64,000 nt of DNA. Origin: Tretioscincus oriximinensis. Lineage: Eukaryota > Chordata > Lepidosauria > Squamata > Gymnophthalmidae. Shown here piece after piece: positions 10,677 to 20,793 of the stretch. Below the pieces are notes generated by a model. The model worked only from the letters and a program-made list of their open reading frames with translations, had not been told where the DNA came from and did no database searches. The stretch is from assembly GCA_022410635.1 (NCBI GenBank), contig JAJVDF010000504.1:42658-106657 (forward strand), written 5' to 3'. A program made the position numbers and the translations under genes. The stretch's first letter is position 1, and each line of letters begins with the position of its first letter.

Positions 10677-10882
10677 TAGGCTGACCAGATGACCCCTTCG
10701 GGGGGTGGGGGTGGGGTTGAAAACCCGGTTTTGGGGTGCTTCCCGTTTTTTTCTGAGGAAAAAAAAATTCAGTTAAAGATTTTTGCTGAGGAATTTTTTA
10801 AAAAATTTCCTCAGAAAAAAACAGGAAACACCTCAAAATCAGCTTTTCAACCTTCTCCAAAAGGAGTCATCTGGTCAGCCTA
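10677..10882 (+). mobile_element. MITE-1 copy c with 8-bp target duplication
   Basis: Full-length foldback copy of 206 bp. It is flanked by perfect 8-bp direct repeats TAATATAC at 10669-10676 and 10883-10890. An 8-bp duplication with TAG...CTA ends is typical of hAT-superfamily insertions. The protein source is not in the window. Confidence 0.92.
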
Positions 10883-10890
10883 TAATATAC

Positions 10891-11588
10891 CATACAAGAA
10901 TATACATATATACAGAGCTATCCGAATGGATTGATCTTGAAATCCATTTGACCAGTTAAGGTAATTAATGACTGCCATTGATTTCAATGGGGCTACTATG
11001 AAGCTAATCAGATATAGCTGCAATTGATTTTTTAGCAGGAGCAAGAGAGACAAATGTCATATAATTATTACCACCGTGTTCTTACTTTTATACTGGTTAG
11101 TTGCCACTCTATAATCATTTCCATTTCATTTAGTTAGTTATGCTGAAGAAAAAGAAGAGGAAGTCAATCCAGTATATAACAGGTAGGAGGAAGTCCATAA
11201 ATGTAATGAAGCAATTGCTCAGAGTATTTCTGGAGAACTAAATTAAGCAGAGATAATCCTGCATCTAATAGATCTTGCCTCAGGTACCACATCATATACT
11301 ATTAGTATGGGTTANGGCACATAAACAATAGAAAGGCAATTAAAAACATAAACATCTACAAACCCACATTAAAAACATAATTTGGAATATAAATCATGGA
11401 AAGAAAGCAAAAGCACAACTCCTAAAATGCCCAATTCAGTATGTTTATGGACCTCAGGACAGGATTCAATTGAACCCTTTCTGCACTGGTTCTAAAACAC
11501 GTTCACAATTCCAGTCCACCTGCCTTCAATTTTCCAGGCTGTTTCCTGTTTCCCCATTATATTTCCTTTTAGTCTCATGGCATCACAT
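10891..11588. other. Unassigned AT-rich sequence
   Basis: No gene or recognised repeat. Confidence 0.45.
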
Positions 11589-11635
11589 TTATATTTATTT
11601 ATTTACACTTATATTCTGCCCTACGCTAGGGCCAC
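11589..11635 (-). mobile_element. SINE-D 3' fragment, split by MITE-1
   Basis: TTATTTATTTACA then TATTCTGCCCTA is the reverse complement of the SINE-D end (TAGGGCGGGATATAAATA). The continuation (GCCNAAAGGTTTCAGG-like) reappears at about 12100-12118, so the MITE-1 dimer entered this SINE. Confidence 0.65.
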
Positions 11636-12094
11636 TAGGCTGACCAGATGGCCCCTTCTGGGTGTGTGTGTTGAAAACCCAGTTTTGGGGTGCCTCCCAG
11701 ATTTTTCTGAGGAAATTTTTTTCAAAAAAAGATGTTACTATATTAATCGATGTTGTCTATGTATTTTTCTTTTGTATGTCTGTTTTTAAAAACTCAATAA
11801 ATATATTTGGAAAAAAACTTTTTTTTCAAAACATTTTTTGTTTTTTAATTTTTTTTCCTCAGAAAAAAACAGGAGGTGCCCCCAAAAGCAGATGCCCCCT
11901 TTTGTGTGTGTGTGTGTGTGTGTTGAAAACCCATTTTTGGGGTGCCTCCCGATTTTTTCTGTGGAAAATAAAATTAAAAAACAAACAAAAATTGAAAAAA
12001 AATATTTTTTTTAAAGAAATTTCCTCAGAAAAAACTGGGAGGCAGCCCCAAAATGGGTTTTCAACCCCCCTAAAGGGGTTATCTGGTCAGCCTA
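11636..12094 (+). mobile_element. MITE-1 dimer (copies d and e)
   Basis: Two MITE-1 units are joined head to tail near 11890-11905, with the inner termini lost. The outer ends are TAGGCTGACCAGATGG and ATCTGGTCAGCCTA. Each half keeps the GAAAACCCA...TTTTGGGG and TCTGAGGAAA/TTTCCTCAGA blocks. The first half carries an inserted L1 tail (11741-11817). Confidence 0.82.
11741..11817 (+). mobile_element. Severely truncated L1-like 3' end inside MITE-1
   Basis: A ~75-bp segment with TTTTGTATGTCTG, AACTCAATAAATATATT and a short A-tail is foreign to MITE-1. It is bounded by TTTTTTTCAAAA-like repeats on both sides, which fits target-primed insertion with a ~12-bp duplication. The tail resembles the one at 48340. 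Confidence 0.55.
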
Positions 12095-12123
12095 CTCTAA
12101 GCCNAAAGGTTTCAGGCAGATCA

Positions 12124-12421
12124 TAATAAATAATGATAAAAACAGATTAAAATAGAATAATATAAAAATACAGCAATCCCATATACACCAAATACATCAT
12201 ATGTCCCATAAGTCATTGCTGCACTTATTTTACTTTGTCTGTAAAGTGTCTGTGACCCGAGAGCCAATGAACTTTTACATCTAGCCTCGAAGTCTCGCTA
12301 GATTTACCCTTTTCCCACAACAGAAGGCCCCATGAAGGCTGCACATGTAAGAATTTTTATGCTGTTTGGGGGTCCTNTACAAGGGAGAAACTCTAGGGTC
12401 TGAGTTTCTCCCTCCCTCTAG
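12124..12421. other. Unassigned sequence between MITE-1 copies
   Basis: AT-rich sequence, then ~150 bp of mixed composition; no recognised element. Confidence 0.4.
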
Positions 12422-12630
12422 TAGGCTGACCAGATGACCTCTCATTTGGGGCGTGGTGTGTGAAAACACGGCTTTGGGGTGCCTCCCAGTTTTTGCTGAG
12501 GAAATTTATTTTCAAAAATTTTTTTTTTTCTATTTTTCTTTTGATTTTTTTTTCCTCAGAAAAAAACNGGAGGCACCCCAAAACCAGGTTTTCAACCCCC
12601 CCCTCCAAAAGGGGTCATCTGGTCAGCCTA
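12422..12630 (+). mobile_element. MITE-1 copy f, full length (209 bp)
   Basis: A complete foldback with both 18-bp termini, flanked by CCTCTAG on the left (12415-12421) and right (12631-12637), a 7-bp direct repeat. It is the fifth MITE-1 unit within 2.3 kb. Confidence 0.9.
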
Positions 12631-13387
12631 CCTCTAGGCCCCACCTACTTTTTCCTGGGGTGGTGGTGGTTTGACCATTTTAAGTCATGTGTCTCCTGGT
12701 CACGCCTTTTTTACCATGTGACTTCCAGCCAATGGGCAATTGTGACCAAAATTATATTTCCAAAAGTGGGGCAGGGGCAGAAGTCACATGACTCAAAATG
12801 GCCACCACGGGACATCATGTAGCAAAAAGGGCGTGGTTGTAAGTCCAGGCAGGCCTCTCTCCCCCCAAATACAATTTTCTGAGGTGTGTGTGGAAATTTC
12901 CCACGGTTGATTCAGCCTGATCAGGCGAGTGGCAGTTTTCTACTCCAGGATATAATCTGAAATAAAGTCCAGTGCAGAAAGGTCCTCGGTTTCCTTGGAT
13001 CAGGAAAGTGCTATGTAGGAGCAGATTGTCTGCAAAAAATGGAAAGATTAAAAGGATAACTGAACGTGGTATAGATATGCAATCTCCAGGGGACTCCATT
13101 TCCTCTCTCTCTCTCAGTATTTAATCTCTCAGTCAAGATGGTTATTATATATGCATATTTGCAAAATATGCCCAAGCAGATTAAAATGTAGGTCTTAGAA
13201 TTTATTGTAAAGTAATGCACAGTTTTTATTTTATACTAGTGGAAAGCCTGCAAAATAGTGGACATGGAATCCATTGGCTTCTGTGGCTTTTTGTGTGTTG
13301 GTCCCCCCCCCATTCCCCCCTCCTTCCTGTGAACCCTCCCCTCCCTTCCTGGCTCTCTCCCTGTAACCCAAGGTAGTATTAGGCTGT
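12631..13387. other. Unassigned sequence
   Basis: No recognised gene; a C-rich run at 13303-13325 precedes SINE-C. Confidence 0.4.
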
Positions 13388-13646
13388 AGCACGAATGGCT
13401 CAGTTGCTTAGGAGATGGGGTTTGAAGGCCCTGTGTGGGACGTGGGGAGGGCTGAGCACCTTCCACTAGCCTGTAGCTCCAGCCAACCCAGCTATTCGAA
13501 AGTGAGAATTGGAAGAAATTGTAACTTGACTGCAAGTAGATACATGGGAGCCACCACAACCTGGTGGGGAAGACAGAATGTCAGCAATTGGGCAAAATAC
13601 CCTTGTAAGCCGCTTTGAGTCCCTTTGAAAGGTGAGAAAAGTGGGG
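13388..13646 (+). mobile_element. SINE-C, body intact, tail in an assembly gap
   Basis: It starts GCACGAATGGCTCAGTTGCT (A-box-like) with GGGTTTGAAGGCCC (B-box-like) ~40 bp later. The 3' block TTGTAAGCCGCTTTGAGTCC leads straight into a gap exactly where the TTC tail should begin. Confidence 0.85.
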
Positions 13647-14166
13647 NNNNNNNNNNNNNNNNNNNNNNNNNNNNNNNNNNNNNNNNNNNNNNNNNNNNNN
13701 NNNNNNNNNNNNNNNNNNNNNNNNNNNNNNNNNNNNNNNNNNNNNNNNNNNNNNNNNNNNNNNNNNNNNNNNNNNNNNNNNNNNNNNNNNNNNNNNNNNN
13801 NNNNNNNNNNNNNNNNNNNNNNNNNNNNNNNNNNNNNNNNNNNNNNNNNNNNNNNNNNNNNNNNNNNNNNNNNNNNNNNNNNNNNNNNNNNNNNNNNNNN
13901 NNNNNNNNNNNNNNNNNNNNNNNNNNNNNNNNNNNNNNNNNNNNNNNNNNNNNNNNNNNNNNNNNNNNNNNNNNNNNNNNNNNNNNNNNNNNNNNNNNNN
14001 NNNNNNNNNNNNNNNNNNNNNNNNNNNNNNNNNNNNNNNNNNNNNNNNNNNNNNNNNNNNNNNNNNNNNNNNNNNNNNNNNNNNNNNNNNNNNNNNNNNN
14101 NNNNNNNNNNNNNNNNNNNNNNNNNNNNNNNNNNNNNNNNNNNNNNNNNNNNNNNNNNNNNNNNNN
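13647..14166. other. Assembly gap (520 N)
   Basis: All bases are N. Its left edge coincides with the start of the expected TTC tail and its right edge lies within CR1-A. A long TTC array is the likely cause. Confidence 0.95.
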
Positions 14167-14352
14167 AGTCAGGGCGATAAACCAGTGGAACAGGTTGCCA
14201 TAGGAGGTAGTGAATTCGTCTTTGCTGGAAGTCTTCAAACGGAGGCTGGGCAGTCATCTGGGATGGTTTAATGGATCCTGCATTGAGCCGGGGGTTGGAC
14301 CCCAAGGCCCTGGAGGTCTATTCCAATTCTAGGATTCTATAATTCTATGATT
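14167..14352 (+). mobile_element. CR1-A 3' tail
   Basis: It contains AACCAGTGGAACAGGTTGCC, GTCTTCAAACGGAGGCTGG and terminal ATTCTATGATTC repeats. The upstream part is hidden in the gap. Confidence 0.88.
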
Positions 14353-14630
14353 CAAAAGGGCCTGAATCTGTTCTCAGACCACCAAATAAGCCTCTACCAT
14401 ATACAGCTCGGCTGTGGTATCCTTATATTACAGAGAGAGTAAATTAATTGTGTTTGTGTGTGTGTATGAGACACAGAGAGAGGGTTTGAGGTGCACCCTT
14501 CCCAATTAGGATTCTTTCTTTTTTCTTCACTCATTGGGGGCTCTTTAAGACGCAGGCTGATGGGTCCCACAGTGGACAATTTTAGCCACTCAGCTGTGCA
14601 AAGAGATTCCCGTATGGTGATGTCACCAGG
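14353..14630. other. Unassigned sequence
   Basis: It holds a short (GT)n at 14450-14465; otherwise nothing recognised. The last 8 bp are the left target duplication of the next element. Confidence 0.4.
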
Positions 14631-15735
14631 TAGGGTTCCCACCTGTCCTGTAATATATGGGAGGTCCTGTATTTCAGTGTCCCATAAAATGCCACTATAT
14701 CATGCTTGTTTCAAAATATTCAAAATTGGAATTGCCGCCTCGATTTATATTGATCATTATATTCTAATTGATACAAACTCATCGATTATTGACGTTTCAG
14801 CAGGCAGTGAGTTTGACGCTGCTAGTGCTCTTGGTGCAAGGAAAGTGAATCTCGGTTCTCAGCTGGATGTTGTAAGCGGAACTAAAATAGAAAGGAACAG
14901 GAAGTAGGAAGTGTCTTCTTTGAATGGTAGCATAGTCATAAGAACATAAGAAGAGCCATCCTGGATCAGCCACAGCCCACCTAGTCCAGCCTTCTGTCTC
15001 ACACAGAGGCCCACCAGACGCACCTGGGCAGTCCGAACAGAGGGAAACAAAATATGCTCCTGTTTATGATTCCCTGCAAATGGTATTTCAAGAGTCCTGC
15101 CTGTGGCTCCATCCCAGAGGCAAAATCCAGACATCAATCCTAGGACCCATCTATACCCCTGATGTCCATAAACCTGTCTAGTCCTGCCTTGAAACTATCC
15201 AAGCTGTTAGCTACCACCACCTCTTAAGGAAATGAATTCCACAGGCCGATGACCCTCTGGGTGAAAAAAATACTTTCCTTTGTCTACTCTCACTTTTCTG
15301 CCCATCAGTTTCAATGATTGCCCCCTGGTCCTTGTGTGATAGAGAAAACATTTTTTCTCTATTCACCCTGTCCATCCCATGCATTCAATCAGATCACCTC
15401 TCAAATGTCGCTTTTCGAGGCTGAAGAGGCCCAGACATTGCAGCCTGACTTCGAAAGGGATTTTGCTCCAGACCCTTGATCCTTCTTGTTGTCCTTTTCT
15501 GCACCTTCTCCAGTTCCACAATATCCCTCTTGAGATGGGGTGACCAGAACTGAACACAGGATTCCAAATGTGGCCTCACCACAGATTTGTAAAGAGGCAA
15601 AACAACATTTGCTGACTTGTTTTCAATTCCTTTCCTAATTATCCGCAGTCAGATGTTGTGATTGGGTTTTTTAGTGAAATGTTCTGTTTTTTAAGGACAC
15701 GTCCCTTATTTCACTTACCAAAAGGTGCAACCCTA
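14631..15735 (+). mobile_element. hAT-like non-autonomous element split by CR1-B
   Basis: Left end TAGGGTTCCCACCTGTCC and right end GGTGCAACCCTA are diverged inverted termini. Flanks are TCACCAGG (14623-14630) and TCATCAGG (15736-15743), a 7/8 match to an 8-bp duplication. About 390 bp of its own sequence remain around the CR1-B insertion at 14936-15647. A related right end occurs near 49357. Confidence 0.6.
14936..15647 (-). mobile_element. CR1-B 3' half, nested
   Basis: Minus-strand copy from the ATAAGAACATAAG end through the 3' UTR and RT tail ([39 protein letters not shown]) to the KGIENKS region, with broken frames. It sits inside the hAT-like element. Confidence 0.88.
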
Positions 15736-15743
15736 TCATCAGG

Positions 15744-16010
15744 GGACATCGCTCCATTAGGATATAGGACTAAAGATGTGCAAAATCATTTTAAATCATT
15801 TTTTCTGAACAGAGGTTAGNTCTGTTCACATGTAAGCACTAATGTATAAGGCTGTAGGTTTTAAAATCTTCATTAAATAAGCCACTTGGTTTTCCTTTCA
15901 CCTGACTCAAAACAAGTTGAATGATATAAGCTCTAGGGACGATTTTAGGGTCCTGCACGGACATTGGATGAATCCAGTGAGCAATTTTTCAGCGAGGGAA
16001 TACTAAATGG
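15744..16010. other. Unassigned sequence
   Basis: Nothing recognised. Confidence 0.4.
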
Positions 16011-16358
16011 GAGCCGGTTTGATGTAGTAGTTAGAGTGTCGGGCCCGTATCTGGTAGCCTCCCGGTTTAATTCTCCACTCCTCCATGAAAGCCAGCTGGG
16101 TGACCTTGGGCCAGTCACAGTTCTTTGATCTCTCTCAGCCCCACCTACTCCACAGGGTGTCTGTTGTGGAGAAAGCAACAAAAGCTATGTGCTGGGTGAC
16201 CTTGGGCCAGTCACAGCTCTTTGAACTCTCTCAGCCCCACGTACTCCGCAGGGTGTCTGTTGTGGAGAAAGCAACAAAAGCTATGTGCATCACCCTATGG
16301 TAGGCCGCCCTGAGAACTTCGAGTATAGGGCGGGATATAAATACAAATAAATAAATAG
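16011..16358 (+). mobile_element. SINE-D with 96-bp internal tandem duplication
   Basis: tRNA-like head (TGATGTAGTAGTTAGAGTG, A-box-like; CCGGTTTAATTCTCC, B-box-like), body, GGGCGGGATATAAATACAAA and AATAAATAA tail. The block starting CTGGGTGACCTTGG occurs at 16096-16191 and again at 16192-16287. The same junction is found at 54031-54219. Confidence 0.88.
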
Positions 16359-17018
16359 ATTGCACATTTTATTTAAAACAAATCTGTCTCAGGCAGGTTT
16401 GGGCTGTGAGGCCTGCTTGGCTCTCCGTTTGTGATACTCCCTATGATCCAGAGATCAAGCCACCCTCCCTCAATCTTTGTTTCCTGTGAATATGACAAAG
16501 CACATTATGCAGTGCGACGGTTTTAAATGTAGCCTTACCTGAGCAGTAAAAAGCAATTGCTACCGAGGGCCCTGCATTTGCACAATGGCAATTTAATAGC
16601 TTTCCATTTGGAAGCTCAAGATGGTGCTTAAGTGTCCATGTATTCATTAGGCACACCTCAATGTGCAGCTTCAGGACATTGTACTAAAATGCTGATGGAA
16701 GACAGAAAACAAATGGAACAATTAAAAAGAGCCGTTTGCTCCATCATGGAAGGAAGGGNGGGAAGAGGGAGGAAGGACGTCCAACGCTTAATCCGATTCT
16801 AAAGCTGCATTTATGTGTTAAATTAAGTCCAAAGTTATTTCCCTTCAATCCTGGGCATGCAGAGGACACATGGCATCCTCCTGCATCATCCTCGTTTAAA
16901 CAGGAGTTTTATTCCTGCCTTTTGAAGTTGGTGCCAAAGGCAATTGTGCTGTCAAGCAGTTTCACAGCATTCTCCCCCTGTACTGCTCTCCTGTTGCTGA
17001 TACTTTCTCTGTAACTAG
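16359..17018. other. Unassigned sequence
   Basis: No recognised element or gene. Confidence 0.45.
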
Positions 17019-18012
17019 AATCATAGAATTATAGAGCTGGAAGGGACCTCCAGAGTCATCGGGTCCAACCCTCTGCTCAATGCAGGATCCATTAAACAAT
17101 TCCAGAAAGATGACTGTCCAGTCTCTGTTTGAAAACATCCAGCGAAGGCGAACTCACCACCTCCTGTGGCAAACTGTTCCACTGGTTGATCCCCCTGACT
17201 GTTAGGAAGTTTTTTTCTGTTCTCTAATCTAAATCTCCTCCCTTGCAGTTTCATCCCATTGTTTCTAGTCCTTCCATGTGCCAAGGAGAACAAGGCTGAT
17301 CCCTCTGCTCTGTGAAAAGCCCTTCAGATATTTCTAGGCAGCTATCAGGACTCCTCTCGGTCTTCTCTTTTGCAGACTAAACATCCCCAGATCCTTTAAC
17401 CCTTCCTCATAGGGTTTCATGATTACCAGACCACTCACCATCCTTGTAACTCTGTTTTGAAATTGCTCCAGTTTATCAAGGTCCTTTTAAATTGGGGCCC
17501 CCAGAACTGAATGCAGGATTCCAAGTGTGGTTGTAGCACGTGATCAAGATTCTATGCTCCTTTTGATACATCCTGGGATTGTGTTTGCCTTTTTTGCAGC
17601 TGCTTCACATGGTTGACTCATGTTTAGTCTGTGATCTACCAAAACACCCCGGTCCTTCTCACCTGTGCTGCTGCACAGACATATTCCTCCCATTCTATAC
17701 ATGCTGTTTTCATTATTTTTGCCCAGATGTAGGATCTTGAATTTCTCTCTGTTAAATATCATTCTGTTAGTTTCAGACCATTGTTCCAGCATGTCTAGAT
17801 CTTTTTGAATCCTATCTCTATCTTGTTTAGTATTAGCAACACCGCCTAGTTTTGTGTCATCAGCAAATTTGATAGGTTTTCCCTCAATTCCTTCATCTAG
17901 ATCATTCATAATTATGTTAAATAGCACTGGGCCTAGGACAGACCCTTGTGGGACCCCACTTGAAACATTCTTCCAATTGGATGTGCAACCATTGATTACC
18001 ACTCTTTGGCCA
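17019..18012 (-). mobile_element. CR1-A, 3' ~1 kb with reverse-transcriptase remnant
   Basis: On the minus strand 17544-18012 is open and encodes RT motifs SGVPQGSVLGPVLFN (motif B), then KFADDTKLGG containing the catalytic ADD of motif C, then QDRDRIQKDLDMLEQW and [17 protein letters not shown]. Downstream frames are broken. The 3' end shows the GGAGGGACCTCC-type block and TTCTATGATTC-like repeat near 17020. It is the best preserved CR1-A RT here, but lacks the endonuclease and the N-terminal RT. Confidence 0.9.
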
Positions 18013-18214
18013 AGGAAAATGTAATAGTCACGTGGAGATACCCATAGCATTTGCTAAGCATTCTACAAAATTAAAAACACATGAAATGGAAGGACGATTC
18101 AAGTTATGTAGCTTATTTCTTCAACTTGGCCTTTGGTTGAAGAAATGCTGTTGTTTTTTTCCCTCCACCTTCAGATACTGTTTGCTACAGTTTTAAAATG
18201 TGGATTTTGCACTT

Positions 18215-18280
18215 GCCACCCCGAGACCTTCGGGTATGGGGCAGGGTATAAATGTAAATAAATAAATAAATAAATAATTA
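18215..18280 (+). mobile_element. SINE-D 3' end fragment
   Basis: GCCACCCCGAGACCTTCGGG, then GGGTATAAATG and repeated AAATAAAT; the rest of the SINE is missing. Confidence 0.65.
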
Positions 18281-18688
18281 GCTCAGATCAGGATTTCTGG
18301 CAAGAGAATCTAGTGCCAACGAAAAGACTAACATAAAAGGAAGTTGCCATCATCAACTGTAGTATAAATTAATCAAGAGCTTTGCAACACAAGCTTTATT
18401 TCTCTGATCATGTCTGCAGCAGGGAGATCACATCAAAGTTGACGGCGTTGTTTGATTCTGCGTTATTGACCTGAAATGTATGATTTCTCCAGAATGCATA
18501 ATTTCTACTAGGAATAAGCATTTTTGGTTCTTAACCGTGGATTCTTTCTTTCGCCCAACTTAAGAGATTTTCCAAAATTGTTCCTAAAGATTCTAGGGGA
18601 GACAGTAAATTGTTCCACAATGGAAGAGACTCCTGGACAAATCCATGTGTAGTTCTGAAGGGATCAGACCATGAAAAGTAATTTCTCT
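18281..18688. other. Unassigned sequence
   Basis: Nothing recognised. Confidence 0.4.
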
Positions 18689-19109
18689 GGCTCCATCCAC
18701 ACGGAGCCATATTCTGGGTCACATCTCAGGACAGAACCTGGCCATCCACATGCAAGTATATTTATTTATCAATTTATTTGTATTTATATCCTGCCCTATA
18801 ACCAAAGGTCTCAGGGCAGCCAACCATAGGGCGGTGCACATAGCTTCTGTTGCTTTCTCCACAACAGACATCCTGTGGAGTAGTTGGGGCTGAGAGAGTT
18901 CAAAGAGCTGTGACTGGCCCAAGGTCACCCATCTGGCTTCCATGGAGGAGTGGGGAATCGAACCAGGAGACTACCAGATAAGAGTCCACACTCTAACCAC
19001 TACATCAAACTGGCTTCATTCGGGGCCTGCCATAGTCTACACTAGCATGTGGTTGGCAGGCTCCTAGTCTGAGGGAGACCCCAGGAGAAGGCTTCGTGTG
19101 GACGCAGCC
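18689..19109 (+). mobile_element. MITE-2 foldback, split by SINE-D
   Basis: Termini GGCTCCATCCACACGGAGCC and GTGTGGACGCAGCC are inverted complements. Inner blocks (CATTCTGGGTCACATCTC-like left; TGGCAGGCTCC right) match the copy at 39171-39353. SINE-D (18757-19019) occupies the centre, with ~20 bp of the left inner arm lost at the junction. Confidence 0.7.
18757..19019 (-). mobile_element. SINE-D, full length, minus strand
   Basis: It begins with the TTTATTTATC tail complement, then CCTGCCCTATAACC, CAACAGACATCCTGTGG, GGCCCAAGGTCACCC, and ends with the B-box/A-box complement (GGGGAATCGAACCAGG ... AACCACTACATC). Confidence 0.88.
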
Positions 19110-19378
19110 TCTGTCTCTGTTTTTCTTCACATTTTTCTTTTGCTAGAATTGTATGATTGGCACATTGTTTGGTGCCACTCAAACCACCTTGACAGGCAGC
19201 AAACAAAATGTCTGATAAGAAATTTTACCACATGCATTTCACTTGTTGGAATCTATACTGCAAAGGTATGGATGAGCTGTGCTAAAATAAAAAAGCTGCT
19301 TATTGGGAAATTCCGGAATAAGCAAGTGCTGGGCTGATTCAGACTCTGTTTTTCCTCCCAAGTCATTTGTTGTAAATG
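19110..19378. other. Unassigned sequence
   Basis: Nothing recognised. Confidence 0.4.
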
Positions 19379-20292
19379 AAGCTATGTTGACCTGACCGAC
19401 TAAAACCCGAAATAAATTTATACTCCGGAATATAGCAAATGCCTATCCCGTCACATCACGAGGATCTATTCCGGAATTCTTGAATTCTCGTGCCAGCCCA
19501 ATAGAGCTGGTCGGAGGGCTGGCAGGAAGGAGGTCACAGCCGAAGCAACGCGGCAGAGCCAGCTGTGTGTCACATGGAGCCTTTTCCTGTCCAGCCAGCC
19601 CTCCGTCTGCTTTTGGAAGGTTCCTGCGTGGAGATCGTGTCTCAGAAAGGAAGGGGAACATAGACAAACGTCCTGTGAATCTCCCCACTTCCTCCTCAGC
19701 AGCCCCCCAAGCAGGAACCCTTCAANAGCAGACGGTGGTCTGCCGGCCCCATCCACATGGAGCCCAGGCAGAACGCAGCCGATTGCTTTTTCCTGTCCAG
19801 CCAAGGCTGCGTATGGATGGGGCCAGCCAGCCCTCCATGTGTTTTTGAAGGTTTCCTGCCTTGGGGGGCTGCTGAGGAGGAGTTGGGGTGGTTGACAGGA
19901 CGTCTGTCCATGTTCCCCTTCCTTTCTCAGACCCGATCTCCAGGCAGGAACCCTCCAAAAGCAGACGGAGGGCTGGCTGGGCGAATAGGCGGGCAGATTT
20001 CCCTGCTGAAGCAAGATGGCGGCGCTTCCTCCTGTCATCTCTCCCCTCCTGTCTCTCGCACTAATAATGGTCACACGGGAGAGGAAGGGGACTGGCTACG
20101 AGGTGACAGAGGTTGGCTGCGAGGTTTCGGACATTCTCCGCAATTATTTCTGATTATCCCAACAATAGTTTATAGCGGAGTAAATGGCCTTTATAGCAGA
20201 ATGCTATTTACTGATGCACCCTTAGCACGTGTGACACGACCGTCATAATGTTGCTATAACTGAGNCATAAAACAGTCGTGTGAATGCACCCT
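19379..20292 (+). mobile_element. MITE-3, long copy with GC-rich internal palindrome
   Basis: The outer parts match 28757-29264: ACTAAAACCCGAAATAAA-like left, and TTTATAGC...ATAACTGAGNCATAAAA-like right, ending GTGTGAATGCACC. Inside, 19591-~19758 and ~19812-19980 are inverted repeats of ~165 bp (CCAGCCAGCCCTCCGTCTGC against its complement at 19961-19980). A segment near 19500-19565 runs in the opposite orientation from the 28.9-kb copy. The long open frames here are by-products of its GC content and symmetry. Confidence 0.65.
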
Positions 20293-20793
20293 GAGTGTAG
20301 CGAGGAAGCCTACAAGGATAGAAACTGTTACTTTAAAGCAGGGATTCATTTTTTGATTGGAAGGATTGGAAGGCTGCACTTAAGCACTGAAGAACAAGTT
20401 GCCTGAAGCTCCTCTAGGTGTGTGTACTGCCTACCTGCCCACTTTCCCACTCGTTTTATCTCAGAAAGGGTGTCTGAGGCCACATGCCTGGAGCAAGACT
20501 CAGTGAAGCATGGGCTCCAGGGATCAACCCTTCCACGGACTCACACAACCTCGTTTAAAACGATGCATTTTCTTCCTAGGCCACTCGCCATACTCAGGTA
20601 CAGGGAGCAACCATGGGAGAAAGGAAGGATCACTGCTCCTTTTTCCAAATGGAATCTTTACTCTCATGAAGCCCAGATTTTCACTATCCCACCAACAGAT
20701 TCCCCAACCACCACCACCACCCCCATGGAAAAAGGTGGTAGTCAATTGGCAACGTGATCATTCCTCACCTTTTCAGGGTGAATATCCTCTACT
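20293..20793. other. Unassigned sequence
   Basis: It includes a CCACCACCACC run at 20712-20722; no recognised element. Confidence 0.4.

Noticed and set aside
10461..12674. Several 60-150 residue frames sharing an ENPVLGC..FSEE-like motif
   Set aside because: The shared motif is a translation of the MITE-1 arm in different copies, not a protein family.
13466..14305. 279-residue open frame and similar frames
   Set aside because: Most of the length is the 520-N gap, and the ends are SINE-C and CR1-A.
16011..16080. tRNA gene
   Set aside because: Box A and box B are present but belong to the SINE-D head; the cloverleaf is not maintained and the sequence continues into the SINE body.
19466..20248. 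Overlapping frames of 120-200 residues on both strands
   Set aside because: They lie in the GC-rich palindrome of MITE-3; symmetry and low stop density explain them.
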